A stretch of DNA of 64,000 nucleotides from positions 157,287-221,286 of the forward strand of contig JARKIF010000064.1 of NCBI GenBank assembly GCA_029378245.1. Reading direction: 5' to 3'. This stretch comes from Roridomyces roridus. Taxonomy: Eukaryota > Basidiomycota > Agaricomycetes > Agaricales > Mycenaceae. The position numbers were made by a program, and so were the translations under genes. Below the pieces are notes generated by a model. It was given only the letters and a program-made list of their open reading frames with translations, was not told where the DNA came from and made no database searches. Positions 22,458 to 32,347 of the stretch are shown here, one piece after another. The first letter of the stretch is position 1. Each line of letters begins with the position of its first letter.

Positions 22458-23299
22458 TTTTGGGATTTGTCGAAAGCAAGAGTATATTGGAGAAGTAGGT
22501 ACATGGTATTACATTCATATCCAAGCTGGGAGATTGGGTGAGAAATACACACGTTTGAATCTTGAAAAAGCGCTGTAACGCACCATATTATACGTCTTAG
22601 TCCGAGCCCGCGTAGGCAATCGTCCGGTCCCAGAAGCGGTATTACGAGCGTAAGCGACGTGAGCTTGGCCCAGGGGATGGAGAGGAAAAATGTTTGGATT
22701 TGCCCTGCGTCCGGGGCAGCATCGGTCTCAATGACCAGGGAAGTGAGCGATTGGAGGAGTCCGGGATGAATACGTTGGAGGAGAGGGGAGAGTGAAGGGA
22801 TGCGGAGCTCCGCGCCGTTCCACCGTGGAGCTACGGCGCAGAGAAGGTCCATAATAGGTCCAATCTCGACTTTGGCGGAGCGACACTGCAGATGGACGGG
22901 TACTGGAAAAGGCGAAGATCTATCGACCAAGGTCTTGAGATTGGTGAGATAACCTCTGGTAGGGGTCTTTCGGAGCGAGTTTTCCCCACACGCGCCGGTC
23001 CACAGCTGCGGGGTCGTGTGGGATACGCCTCGCCAGCGGAAACAGACCTGCGACAAGATCAGTCGATGCCGGACTGAAGTACGTCTCGGCTGGTTGCCCA
23101 ACGAATCCTGGACCGCGCACAGGAAGATTTCCGCCAGCAGTTCTGCGGAAAGCTTGTCGACACCGGCGATTGAGGCCGGCAATCGAGCAAGATTGTCGCG
23201 TTCCGCTTGGATTTGGAGTTCTAAGCGTACAATGGTGGCCTCCGATTCGGCGATGAGTTGTTTGACCTCTGTTTCAGAGTACGGGCACCAGGAGCTCAT
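22358..23299 (-). pseudogene. Truncated F-box protein (copy 5)
   Basis: The ATG at 23299 opens a protein with a helical N-terminus (ETEVKQLIAESEATIVRLEL), an F-box core (LSAELLAEIF, then LSQVCFRWRGVSHTTPQLW) and the start of the LRR part. Relative to full copies it lacks a stretch of about 15-20 residues before PWAKLTSLTL. The homology ends near 22610, so more than half of the LRR region and the SRWW-type C-terminus are missing. The frame then runs on through non-homologous sequence and antisense to the end of SDR 1, stopping at 22358. It could still make a 313-residue F-box protein without a complete target-binding domain. It is head-to-head with the intact copy at 23385, 85 bp away. Confidence 0.65.
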
Positions 23300-23384
23300 G
23301 GTGGGAAAAGACAAGGACTGTCGTGTGATGTCATCAAGCAGGAGTCGCGGATCAACGGCACACAACACTTTCTTTCTTGCCACC

Positions 23385-24836
23385 ATGCCCCAACCGACGA
23401 TTTTCGCGTATTTTCCTTCCAAACCCGACAGCAAGCAATCCGAAGCTAGAACCAGAAAGCTTATCGCTGTCTCCGAGGCCTCTATCTCAGCACTCAAAGC
23501 CCAGGTCATCGCGGAACGCCAAGTCCTTGCCCGTTTGCGAGCCGCGGTCGCTCCTGTGCGCAAACTCCCCGCAGAGCTGCTAGTAGAGATCTTTATGCTC
23601 ATCCTCGAAATCGGAAAGGAAACCGATCGAATTGGATTCGTGAGGAACCGAATCCGACCACGCCTGGCACTGACGCAGGTCTGTGCTCGCTGGCGACGCG
23701 TCATGCACACGAGCCCGCGACTTTGGGCTATTGGGATGGATTTGGATGTCAGGCAGAGTACCACCAGCCATGATCTCGTCGCCGTGCAAAGATGGCTGGA
23801 CAGGTCTGCGCCGTTGCCTATACCCATCTCGTTGTCCAGCTGGCACGAAATCCTCACAGAGTCAGCCATGGATATCCTCTGCTCTGCGGCTCACCGCTGG
23901 GCGGACGCCACATTTCGTGTCTCGTCCCTATCCTGCCTCAGTCGCATTGCCAAAGGGTCGCTCACATCGCTCACGACCCTCGAGTTGAGTGGGGGACGCA
24001 ACGACCACTTCGATCCCGCCAAATTAACAGTCTTCTCCGACGCTCCGAATCTTCACACTCTCCACCTTTCCATCAATTATACGAGTCGAATCCCCATGCC
24101 GTGGGGCCAGCTCACATCGCTCACTTTTTCTGAATTCCCCCTCACATGCTTGGAAATTCTCAGACGATGCACTAGTCTCGTCAGTGCAGGCTTCAGGACC
24201 GAGGGATGGGAGTTTCTCCCCAACATGTCTCACATTAGTATGGTCACCATTGCGTCGTTGACCAGCCTCAGCATCACATTCCCCGAGACCCGGTACTCTT
24301 GCGAGCACTTCATGCCACTTCTCTCGCGGTTGACACTCCCCGAGTTGAAAGTGCTTCGCCTCTATTTGCATCAACAGGATATGACTTGGGACACCGTCGA
24401 ATTTACTCGATTCCAGCTCCGGTCGCCCAACCTGGAGGAATTGACCGTCGACAACTCTCCTCTCACTTCCGACGCACTCATCGCCATGCTTCGCAACTCG
24501 CCTTTTCTCGTGCGGCTCACCATGTCCAATTGTCCACATTCCTTTGACGATAACGTCATCAACACCCTCCGGTATCCCGGGGAGAATGGACATTACATTG
24601 CACCCAAGTTCAAGGAGATCACGTTGACGCAGGCTGGCCAGAATTTTGACCCAGAGAATTTGGAAGAGATGATACGGTCTCGGTGGTGGACGAAGGATGA
24701 ACTTGCCGCGCTACCATCACCTCCTGCTGTCGCGCGTTGGACCAAAGTATCCGTGTATGCCGGCTCAGAGTACAGCTATCGTCGTTTCCGCCGAGTGTTT
24801 GACGCACGTTTCGATTACACTCATGCGCGTGCGTAG
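23385..24836 (+). CDS. F-box/LRR-type protein (copy 6)
   Basis: Intron-free, 483 residues. It starts MPQPTIFAYFPSKPD in a strong context (gccaccATGcc) preceded by a pyrimidine-rich leader (actttctttct) that is also present before the copy at 38727. Residues about 22-60 are helical, the F-box core is LPAELLVEIF (about residues 63-72), followed by LTQVCARWRRVMHTSPRLW. The LRR region has PWGQLTSLTF and RSPNLEELTV. The C-terminus has FDPENLEEMIRSRWWTKDEL, then PPAVARWTKVSVY. It is the closest relative of the copies at 38727 and 61376. Expected to be a substrate receptor of an SCF ubiquitin ligase. The upstream frame is open to 23016, but the paralogues start here. Confidence 0.87.
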   Translation: MPQPTIFAYFPSKPDSKQSEARTRKLIAVSEASISALKAQVIAERQVLARLRAAVAPVRKLPAELLVEIFMLILEIGKETDRIGFVRNRIRPRLALTQVCARWRRVMHTSPRLWAIGMDLDVRQSTTSHDLVAVQRWLDRSAPLPIPISLSSWHEILTESAMDILCSAAHRWADATFRVSSLSCLSRIAKGSLTSLTTLELSGGRNDHFDPAKLTVFSDAPNLHTLHLSINYTSRIPMPWGQLTSLTFSEFPLTCLEILRRCTSLVSAGFRTEGWEFLPNMSHISMVTIASLTSLSITFPETRYSCEHFMPLLSRLTLPELKVLRLYLHQQDMTWDTVEFTRFQLRSPNLEELTVDNSPLTSDALIAMLRNSPFLVRLTMSNCPHSFDDNVINTLRYPGENGHYIAPKFKEITLTQAGQNFDPENLEEMIRSRWWTKDELAALPSPPAVARWTKVSVYAGSEYSYRRFRRVFDARFDYTHARA

Positions 24837-25337
24837 CCGGGTTGTCGTTCGTGGTGCGTTGTGTTTATGGACACGATATGTTGAGCACTAAACAAGGGTT
24901 TAGATGTTCCTTTCTGCCATCTTTCGGCGTCTGGTTTTGTCCCAGAGGCCGATTTTATGGTCCGCTGGCGTTTCTTTTTTTCACCGGGTCCCCTTTGAAC
25001 CGTAAATCCGTGGCACATATTTTCAAATACCTCTTGTACCAATTTGTTACCGTTGAGACGCGGTGGAGGCTAATTTCCCCAATGTACAGTCAGTTCATGG
25101 AATGAAATTATTGTTCCGATCCCCCGTCTGGATTGGTACATTCACGTTTGCTTTCTAGCACATGAGAAATGCAGAGGGAGGGAAAGCACTGTAACGTAGT
25201 ACCACACTTCCTAGTCCGAGCCATCGGATTCGGACGAGTCTCCGCCATGTCATGTTTCAAGCGACAGGGTTCAAAGAAGTTGAATACAGATTGCAGTAAA
25301 TCATGAGCAACAAACATTATTGAACATCAATTCCCTT
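24837..25337. other. Intergenic region, convergent 3' ends
   Basis: No gene. The first 70 bp (through aacaagggtttagatg) is homologous to the 3' flank of the F-box copies at 38727 and 61376. It therefore shows the arrangement without the transposon found at 40146. Confidence 0.5.
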
Positions 25338-27066
25338 CTAGTCGGCCTCTGAATCTGAATCGTCCTCGGATTCTTGCTCCTCGTTGGAGTCTTGCTCCTC
25401 ACCCGAGTGCCCCTCACCCGAATCCTGCTCCCCGTACGACTCCGGCTCCTCGTCCGACTCATCATAACCATAATCTTCTCCTCGAGAAATCACATCAATC
25501 TAAAGCACAGTCAATATCCAGAAGAAAGCAGAGCACAGAGACGAGTAACTGACCATTTTCAAGTCAATACACCCGTCAAGCGACTTGAAATCAGACCCAA
25601 TGTCTACATCCAAACCATCCGCGCGCAATTTGCGCAGTTGCCTCAAATCAGCGTCGACACCGCGGGCAATAAAGTCGTGGATGCCGTCCGAGTACCTCAG
25701 CGTAAAAGACGTCAGCTTCTTCGGGGGAGTCCCCTTGGTACTAGTATTGTCCGCCCTCCACGCCCGCGCCGAGAGCATGTCGACGACTTGGGCCAGTTTA
25801 ATGCGAAGTCGGCACTCGAGGAGCGCGAGTGATTCCAATGAGGGTAAGAACTCGCCACTATTCCCCGTCATGCAGGTGAGTAGCAGATCCAAGTCTGGTG
25901 GACTCGCGGCTCTCAACGTCAAATCTCGCACGGTCGCGAAATGCCGCCAGAGCACGCGGGAGACGGCCTGGGGGTGATCGAAATCGAAACGGAGATCATT
26001 CAATTCGAGGAACAAATCGAGGGTGCGGACTGAGCAGTTGGAACGTTCAAAGAACGGTCCAAGCGCGAGGGGGTCTGCATACAGGAGGCGAAACGGGATC
26101 TTGAGCGTTTCGAGGGCGGGAAGAGTGAGGTACTCCAGGAGTCCGACCCTCATTCGGCTGTCGCGCACGCCTTGGAAAAAGAGGGTGTGCAGCCGCGGAA
26201 GGAGGACAGGAATGGAAGGGGTAGTATCGTCGCCATCATCGTCTGATTGACTGTCATCCTTGACGACCAGTCGCTCGAGATTCGGGGTCTCAGCGAGTAT
26301 GTGCCACCACTGGGATATACCGTCATTGACATCCAGTGTCGTGATCTGCTTCCACGGGAACTTCGCTTGCCAGCCAGTTCCGAGAGAGCGGCACTGTAGC
26401 TTGAGGCTCTGAAGCCGAGGCGCAGCCAGCTGGGGCAGCTCCACCGACTCCGCCAAGGGCGACTTGAGCCAGAGTGTGGTCAATCTGGTGAAGGAGCCGG
26501 CAGAAAGATCCGAGGGGAGACCTGCCCCGGAGGGTGCAATGAAGAACAACGTTGCCCATTGCGACGCATGTTGGACTAGAATGTCCCTTAGCTCTTGTGA
26601 CTCGCTGGACGACAGAGGAGAGAGGTGGAACTCCAGGGCCAGGGGAAGAAAAGAGCCAGCGCGTGCCGTATAAGTCGTTAGCTCGGCCACTAATACAGAC
26701 GCCAGTCAATCGATGATCCCTGCCGAAAGTTGGGTACTCACCGTGGCCACAAAGGAGGTCAGTGTACAGGTGACAAGTGTTCTTGACAATTTCATGCCAG
26801 CAACTGCACACCGAAAAGAGGTCGTGCACAACGTAAGGGTTGTCATCTGCGTGCTTCACCTCCACGAAGATCATCGACATAATCTCGGTCGGTATCTTGT
26901 GTTGGGAAACCTTTGGGGAGACGATGGCTCCCAGGTCGTCTTCGATCGTCTGCTTCTCGTCCTCCAAGAGCATCATTTGTTCCTCGAGTTTCGCCATCTG
27001 TTCCTCGAGCTTCGCCATGTGCTGTTCGACGCCGACGAGGCGCGCGCGAAGTTGCGTGCCTATCAT
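25338..27066 (-). CDS. F-box protein with coiled-coil start and acidic tail (copy 7)
   Basis: Three exons, 26742-27066, 25554-26689 and 25338-25499, with GT-AG introns, giving 540 residues. The N-terminus MIGTQLRARLVGVEQHM runs into a coiled coil with repeated KLEEQM units. An F-box-like core follows (IPTEIMSMIF, then LFSVCSCWHEIVKNTC). Exon 2 codes for a leucine-rich repeat region (PQLAAPRLQSLKL, LPALETLKI, LPSLESLALLEC). Exon 3 adds a strongly acidic tail of about 45 residues dominated by Glu, Asp, Ser and Gln. Presumed SCF adaptor. The paralogue at 63269 begins with the same residues and shares about 200 bp of promoter. Longer in-frame starts upstream exist, but both copies agree on the ATG at 27066. 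Confidence 0.82.
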
Positions 27067-27319
27067 CTGTGTTGTTCGTTCGGGGAGAAAGTGTAGGTGG
27101 GCAGGGGATGTGGTGCAGGGAGAGGTGAGAGTGGAGGACAAGAGACAGCGTTCGTCTCGGCACGTGAGGACCCTGCGCAAACAAGCGACGAGATTCGGGG
27201 ACAATGGAGCGGCTCGACCAAATTGGGACTTGAATGGGACAACTCGCCTACTGGCGATTTGGGATCAGTGCCACCGAGACTCCATTGTCCGATTACCACA
27301 GGCGCTGAGAGCTGACTGG

Positions 27320-28020
27320 ACAATGAGGGAGAAGGATTGTGGAGGTTCGGAGCCACTTGAAAGCCAAGCGTCTTGCCACCTGACCTTCTCCGCGGTTCTC
27401 AGGTTGGCTTGCCATTCCAACAGGCTCGAAGAACTGGCTCTACTGGGCGTACTAGACGAGCAGAATGCCATCCAACGCCGAGAGTTAGGAGACTCCGATT
27501 TGCCGCGCGGTCGACCAGAGGGCTCGGCAGGCTTGCGTTCTTGAGGAGTGCGGAGGTCGAGTGCAGAGAACGCAAGAGCGCGAGCCACTCACGCCACTTA
27601 CTTGTAACTTAGCAACTTCCGCAAAGATGCCTGAAGACCGCCAAGCTCGAGCTTTAACCTTCTCTTCTTCCAGCGTGGTCAAACTCGAGCCACTTTCAGG
27701 ATTTCTGGTTTTGATCGATCCCGACTTTGTCCGAGCTGCTGCCAGCAAATAGGCTTCCAAGTTCCAGAACACCTTCGCCGTGCGATGGGCAAGACCTGCG
27801 CGAGGGACCGAGAAGCTATGCGTCTTTGGACGTGCAGAGGAACCTGGAGGATTGCGACGAGCCCGGTCTCGACGACGGAAAAAGGAAGACCTTCGATCAA
27901 ATGCTCTTCTTTCACTCCCATCACCTCACCGATGTCAGTCTCCCCGCAAAATGGGCCGCATCTTCGTTGCATTCGACGAAAAAAGCTTCATAACTTCCAG
28001 TCATATCTTGCGCATCTGAG
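27320..28020 (+). repeat. Decayed sequence, copy A of a three-copy family
   Basis: This stretch aligns in pieces with 38190-38700 (+) and with the reverse complement of 62280-63000. Shared landmarks are GAGCCACT near 27340, a block around 27400-27430 (cattccaac then gaactggct), a block near 27690 (actcgagccactttc), and a block at 27860-27920 ending gatcaaatgctctt. Reading frames differ between copies and stops interrupt each, so I take it as the remains of an old gene or repeat. The best open piece is 27727-27993. In two copies it lies divergently upstream of a coiled-coil-type F-box gene. I do not recognise the ancestral protein. Confidence 0.5.
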
Positions 28021-29690
28021 TCCTGCATTGGCTTGGATTCGGCTCTTGGAGGGGATCGTGGCGGCAACCTGGTGCTTTGACTCGCTTTCGGAGTCGCTAC
28101 GCAGGAGCTAGGCTGGGGCTCAATTGAGATGAGGCTGATGGACGGAGCGCCCTGTGGTGCGTGTTCTTCCCGTTCTCTGTTACCATCCGTTGATGCCACG
28201 CAGTGCTTCAGTCGAAACATCGCGCTCACAATGAGGGCCGACAGCCGATGCTCTACTCTCGCTCGACGCTGGCCACTTGATTTATGTGCATCATCGCAGC
28301 TACTTCGATCGACTAGCGTCTTCTCGAACTGGGGCAGCGTGGCCGCCTTCTTCTTTACGTCCCGCCCGATGGCGTTGACATCAAGCTCGAGCGGGAGGAA
28401 CAGCACAAGGAAGTGAAGATGAAGCCTGAGGCTGACGACGAAACCTTGAAGACCATCTAATCCCCGGTGTACTACGATGGGGAGTCAGTGCGCGGACAGA
28501 CCTGCGGGAGGTATCAAGATCGAATTTTGGGCAGCAGGGATTGCAGCACCGAGAGAGAGATACGGCAAGTGCAGACTTTTGACTTTATCTTCAGGAATTT
28601 TGAGAAGCTACCGGGCAATGTGAAGCTGCGGCCTGCTTGATACGCATAGGTTACGCATTCGTGCATCCACAGTTGCTTTTTAACCGCTCCAATCTCACCC
28701 CACTTCGCTTTGCACTTGACCAAGGAGCGCGATTTGTGGGTAGTCCCCTGCCCGCGGACACGAACCGAGTCCGTAAGTTCAAGACGATGACGCTGACGCT
28801 TCAGGTGGAAAGGTACCACTTCACGGTAACCTTGTCGTTGAGATCTTCTTCCGACCCATCCAAAACCACAGACAGATACCTTGCTTGATCCAGAGAGAGA
28901 CGACGAGGGAAAGCAGATCATGCAACTCGAACTCATCGACAGCCAGGCGGTATCAGGCGGTATCAGGCAGCAAGATACCGGTCCTCCTCTTCCTCAAAAT
29001 TCCTTTTGGACGTCGAGTATTCGTCCGACCAGCAGGCACGTGTCTCTTTCTACCTTTTTGTTGCTCGTTCGTCTGACTCTGGGCCAGGAAAACTTACAGG
29101 CGTGTTCCTTGCTCGTCTCGTAGTTATCTTCCTCAGACTTTTTACCAAAATCAGGGATGACTTCTCCGTTCGTTCTCGTTGTACTCACCTCCATATGAAC
29201 TCTTAATTGTACGACGCCCAATTGTGGATCACCATCTACTATGTATTGGTCTTTGCCCACTCAGAGTCTAGCTGTGTAAGTATGAACACAGAAGCTAAAC
29301 CTAAATTTACCCCAAGTCAACGGCCTGAACATGCCTGCGCGCTGCCCCCGGAGCATGATCACGGACATGCATTCTATTATGTAGAATCTAAACATCCCAA
29401 CAGATGCCAGATACGTTCTTCAAGGCGCGGCGAAATTGCGCAGCTATTCATGGGACGCGGCCAAATCAAACCGGATTGTACGTAGACTGTTGTCAGTCTC
29501 TTCCCATGCGACTGCTCATGCCCGCAGGTTCAGTTTCACCTGTCACCGCAGCGAAACAATTCATCCTAAGTGCACTTGTCTTTGTTCGGAATGCATGTAC
29601 ATGATTGGAACCCAAAAAAATTCAATCATTCATTTATTCATTCCAAAAGAAAACCCAATTTCCCGTATGTACATGGATACGACACAACAT
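28021..29690. other. Long region without a recognised gene
   Basis: About 1.7 kb. Frames at 27921-28406 (-, 161 codons) and 28514-28936 (-, 140 codons) show no domain. On the plus strand, 28330-28460 ends in a charged, Glu/Lys-rich open stretch and a TAA, which could be a relic 3' end. I cannot assign any gene. Confidence 0.4.
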
Positions 29691-30338
29691 TTAAGACGCC
29701 TTGGCGTTGGCGAGGAACTGCGCGTACGTCTGCGAGGCGGTGGGGTTGAGGGCAAAGGTCATGCCGGCACCTGATAAATGAACACCGGTTACTCAGGTTC
29801 ACCAAATAGACTACAAAAGAGACTCACGGCAGTGCGCGCCTGCAGCCTGCATGCACGCGGCAAAGTGGGGCGCAGTGTCAACGACGGTGTAGGTGAAGGT
29901 GGGGAGGGAGCCGTCGATGTCAGAGAGGCTGGGGGTCGAGGGCAAATTAGTAGGAATTCATGCAGAGAGATTATCCATTGTACTTACAAGCCGGAGTCCC
30001 AGCCGTTGGGGCCGACACCGCCGGGGGGAGGGGGGCAGACGGAGCCCGAGAAGGTGGTGGTGGTGGTCGAGTCTGTGTGCAGTGAGTGAATCGAGTCAGC
30101 GATATAGGCGTGAGCGGGCAATGCGACATACGGTTGCGAGAGACACTGTAATTTCGCGTCAGACGTCGTACACCACGGATACAAGAGGGTCTTACACAGT
30201 GAAAGTGATGGTGTCGCCGATGGCAGCGACGACGGTGTTGGGGGAGAAGGTCAAGCTGTTGTTCGCCCCGATGGTGACAGGGAAGTTGGCCGCGAGGGCA
30301 GCGGGGACGAGAGCAAGGAGGAGAGTGTTGAAGAACAT
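29691..30338 (-). CDS. Secreted cupredoxin-like protein (copy 2)
   Basis: Five exons: 30196-30338, 30132-30145 (14 nt), 29988-30072, 29828-29928 and 29691-29770. The lengths 143, 14, 85, 101 and 80 are identical to those of copy 1, again giving 140 residues. It has a signal peptide (FFNTLLLALVPAALA), the first ligand in SRNHST, a Pro/Gly-rich insert (CPPPPGGVGPN), and the second ligand set in PHFAAC and AHCRAGM. The His of the first site is split across the exon 2/3 junction, as in copy 1. Presumed secreted single-domain copper protein; function not established. The pair lies 18 kb apart in opposite orientation. Confidence 0.85.
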
Positions 30339-30399
30339 GGTTGGTGTTGCGATGAAGGAAGAGGTGAAGGCCTGAGGCAATACTGCGAGCAGCGGGGAT

Positions 30400-30407
30400 C
30401 TTTTATA
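30400..30407 (-). promoter_or_regulatory. TATA box of cupredoxin 2
   Basis: On the minus strand this reads TATAAAAG, about 62 bp before the start codon at 30338, a good core-promoter position for a fungal gene with a short leader. Confidence 0.5.
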
Positions 30408-32091
30408 CCTCGCGTTTGTGCTTACCGAGTTCGGATAACGAATAACAACATGGTTATCGAGAGATGTTTGTTCAAAACAGAAGTCCAATGGGAACCGTGG
30501 GAAAGAGATGAGCGCAGCATGAGGAGAACGTATACCATTGTCATTTCAATAGCGGCAAGATGTGCTTGACAGCTCGTTCTCCGAGTCTTGATGAAAATTA
30601 CCTCGCTCTCCGGCGGACACGAAATTCTCCGCTCCACACATTGTACTCTTCACCCTGCCGAAAAGAAAATAGAGCGGCAGTAAGATGGTGTTGAGTTGGC
30701 TCGTGTTTCTATTTTTTTGCTGCTCTGTATTGGTTCTTTAGATTGATTGACGAGCAGTCAGTCTCGGTACCGGGCGTCAAACCCAACGAATGGCAAGCCC
30801 GACATTGCGATGGTTGTGTGAATACTTGGGATGAGTGCGAGAGGAAATAGAACCAGAAAGATCCGCGGCGGCCTGCCAGCACTCGAGTCGTCTATGAGGT
30901 AAGGACCTGGGCGTAGCGAGACTGTGCTGGGCAGAAAGAATCCTCGTCAGTGGCGCCAAGGTCGGGTTTATATCCAAGTCGACGCGACATCCCGACGTAC
31001 ATCCGGCCCTGGTAGCACTGGCCCGAGGCAAATCCGGCCTCCAAGCAGAGAAACCCGTGAGCGCCATCACTTGATTAGCCAGGGACAGACCAAACGAGGG
31101 TCGCAGGGTACACCCACGGTCTACTGCACGCGACAGACAGACCCCACGCTTCCAGGAACAACATCAATGAGGAAGTTCGTTCGGACCCGTAGTCTAAAGC
31201 AACCTTGTTTGCACGTCATGCATTTCGAGAAGATAGAAGACCCTCGTTTCATGCGTGAATCGGTCATCTGCCTATTGGACGGAAATGGCTCCCCGCGTGA
31301 GATTATGAGGCATTTTCTCCCAGGAGTGCATCTTGGCATACCAGTCTAATTCAGTCGAAGGTGAAAGCAGTTGTCCTGTCGCGGACACGGGCGGTAGTTA
31401 TGATACGCATCCTTGGGCTGTGTGGTCGGGCAGAGTCTAAGAGCCAGGTACTACAGACAGAGACGGCCCGATAGCGCGAAGAAAGACAATCCGAACTGTG
31501 GGCGCCAGCGGGCCCGTGGTGTGGTGAGCTGAGCGTTGTCCGTCGAGGACCGAGTCAAGTAAGCGAGATTGATGTGATGCCCCTGAAAATAACCCCATAC
31601 CGCCAACACGCTTGTTCTCTCCCTCATGCAAGATCAACAAGAACCGCCAATGAGCACGCTCCAGCCGGAGTCCGACGGCCTATACGCGACGCGAAGCAAG
31701 GCCGGAGAAAAGGAGGGTTTCGCGTATGTACTCTGTTCTTGACTCAAGTTGCGTTACTGTTGGATGGCCTCGAATGACCGATTCTCGCCGCCCGAACGGC
31801 GAACTTGCTCGGAACGGGGAAGGAAAATACAGGTCGTCAAGTACTCCGCCTTACAAATATCTATTTGGCTGGCAGCTGCATTCAATTCTCCGGAGTCCGG
31901 AAACGCACACGGAATTCAAGCACCGCTGGTAGACCTCAGCAGGAAATAAGTACACGACTCCTTTGATTTTCCAACAAAATTACAAACAAGACGTACACAA
32001 AAAAGAAAGAATTGCAAGTTCCGTGAGCCGTCGCGCGCGCGTGTAGCTTGGACTGCTGGATACCTCCAGTGCGTTGTTTGAATTCTGTTTT
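30408..32091. other. Gene-poor region
   Basis: No recognised gene. The longest frame is 30924-31349 (+, 141 codons), which is basic and low in hydrophobic residues, with no motif. Other frames are shorter and overlapping. Confidence 0.4.
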
Positions 32092-32347
32092 AGGACAAGA
32101 CAATGGTTATCGAGACGGCCAATTTTTGGAATCTAGGGCGCCAATGAGAGCTGTGGGCAAAATTCAGCGGAACCGAGAACTTCCATTGCGAAGGTACCTT
32201 GAATCTATTTGCAACTGCAGGCAAGGACAAGACAATGGTTATCAAGACGGCCAATTGGAATTTAGGGCGCCAATGAGAGTTGTGGGCAAAACTCAGCGGA
32301 ACCGATATTTTCCGTTGCGGAAGTACCTTGAAACCATGCAGGCAGCG
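32092..32347 (+). repeat. Tandem direct duplication, two units of about 125-132 bp
   Basis: Unit 1 spans about 32092-32223 and unit 2 about 32224-32347. Both start aggacaagacaatggttatc, share agggcgccaatgagag and cagcggaaccga, and finish with a (g/a)aagtacctt-type block. The copies differ by point changes and a few small indels, so the duplication is not brand new. Both lie in a frame at 32048-32380 that shows the repeat at protein level, but I see no evidence that it is coding. Confidence 0.85.
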
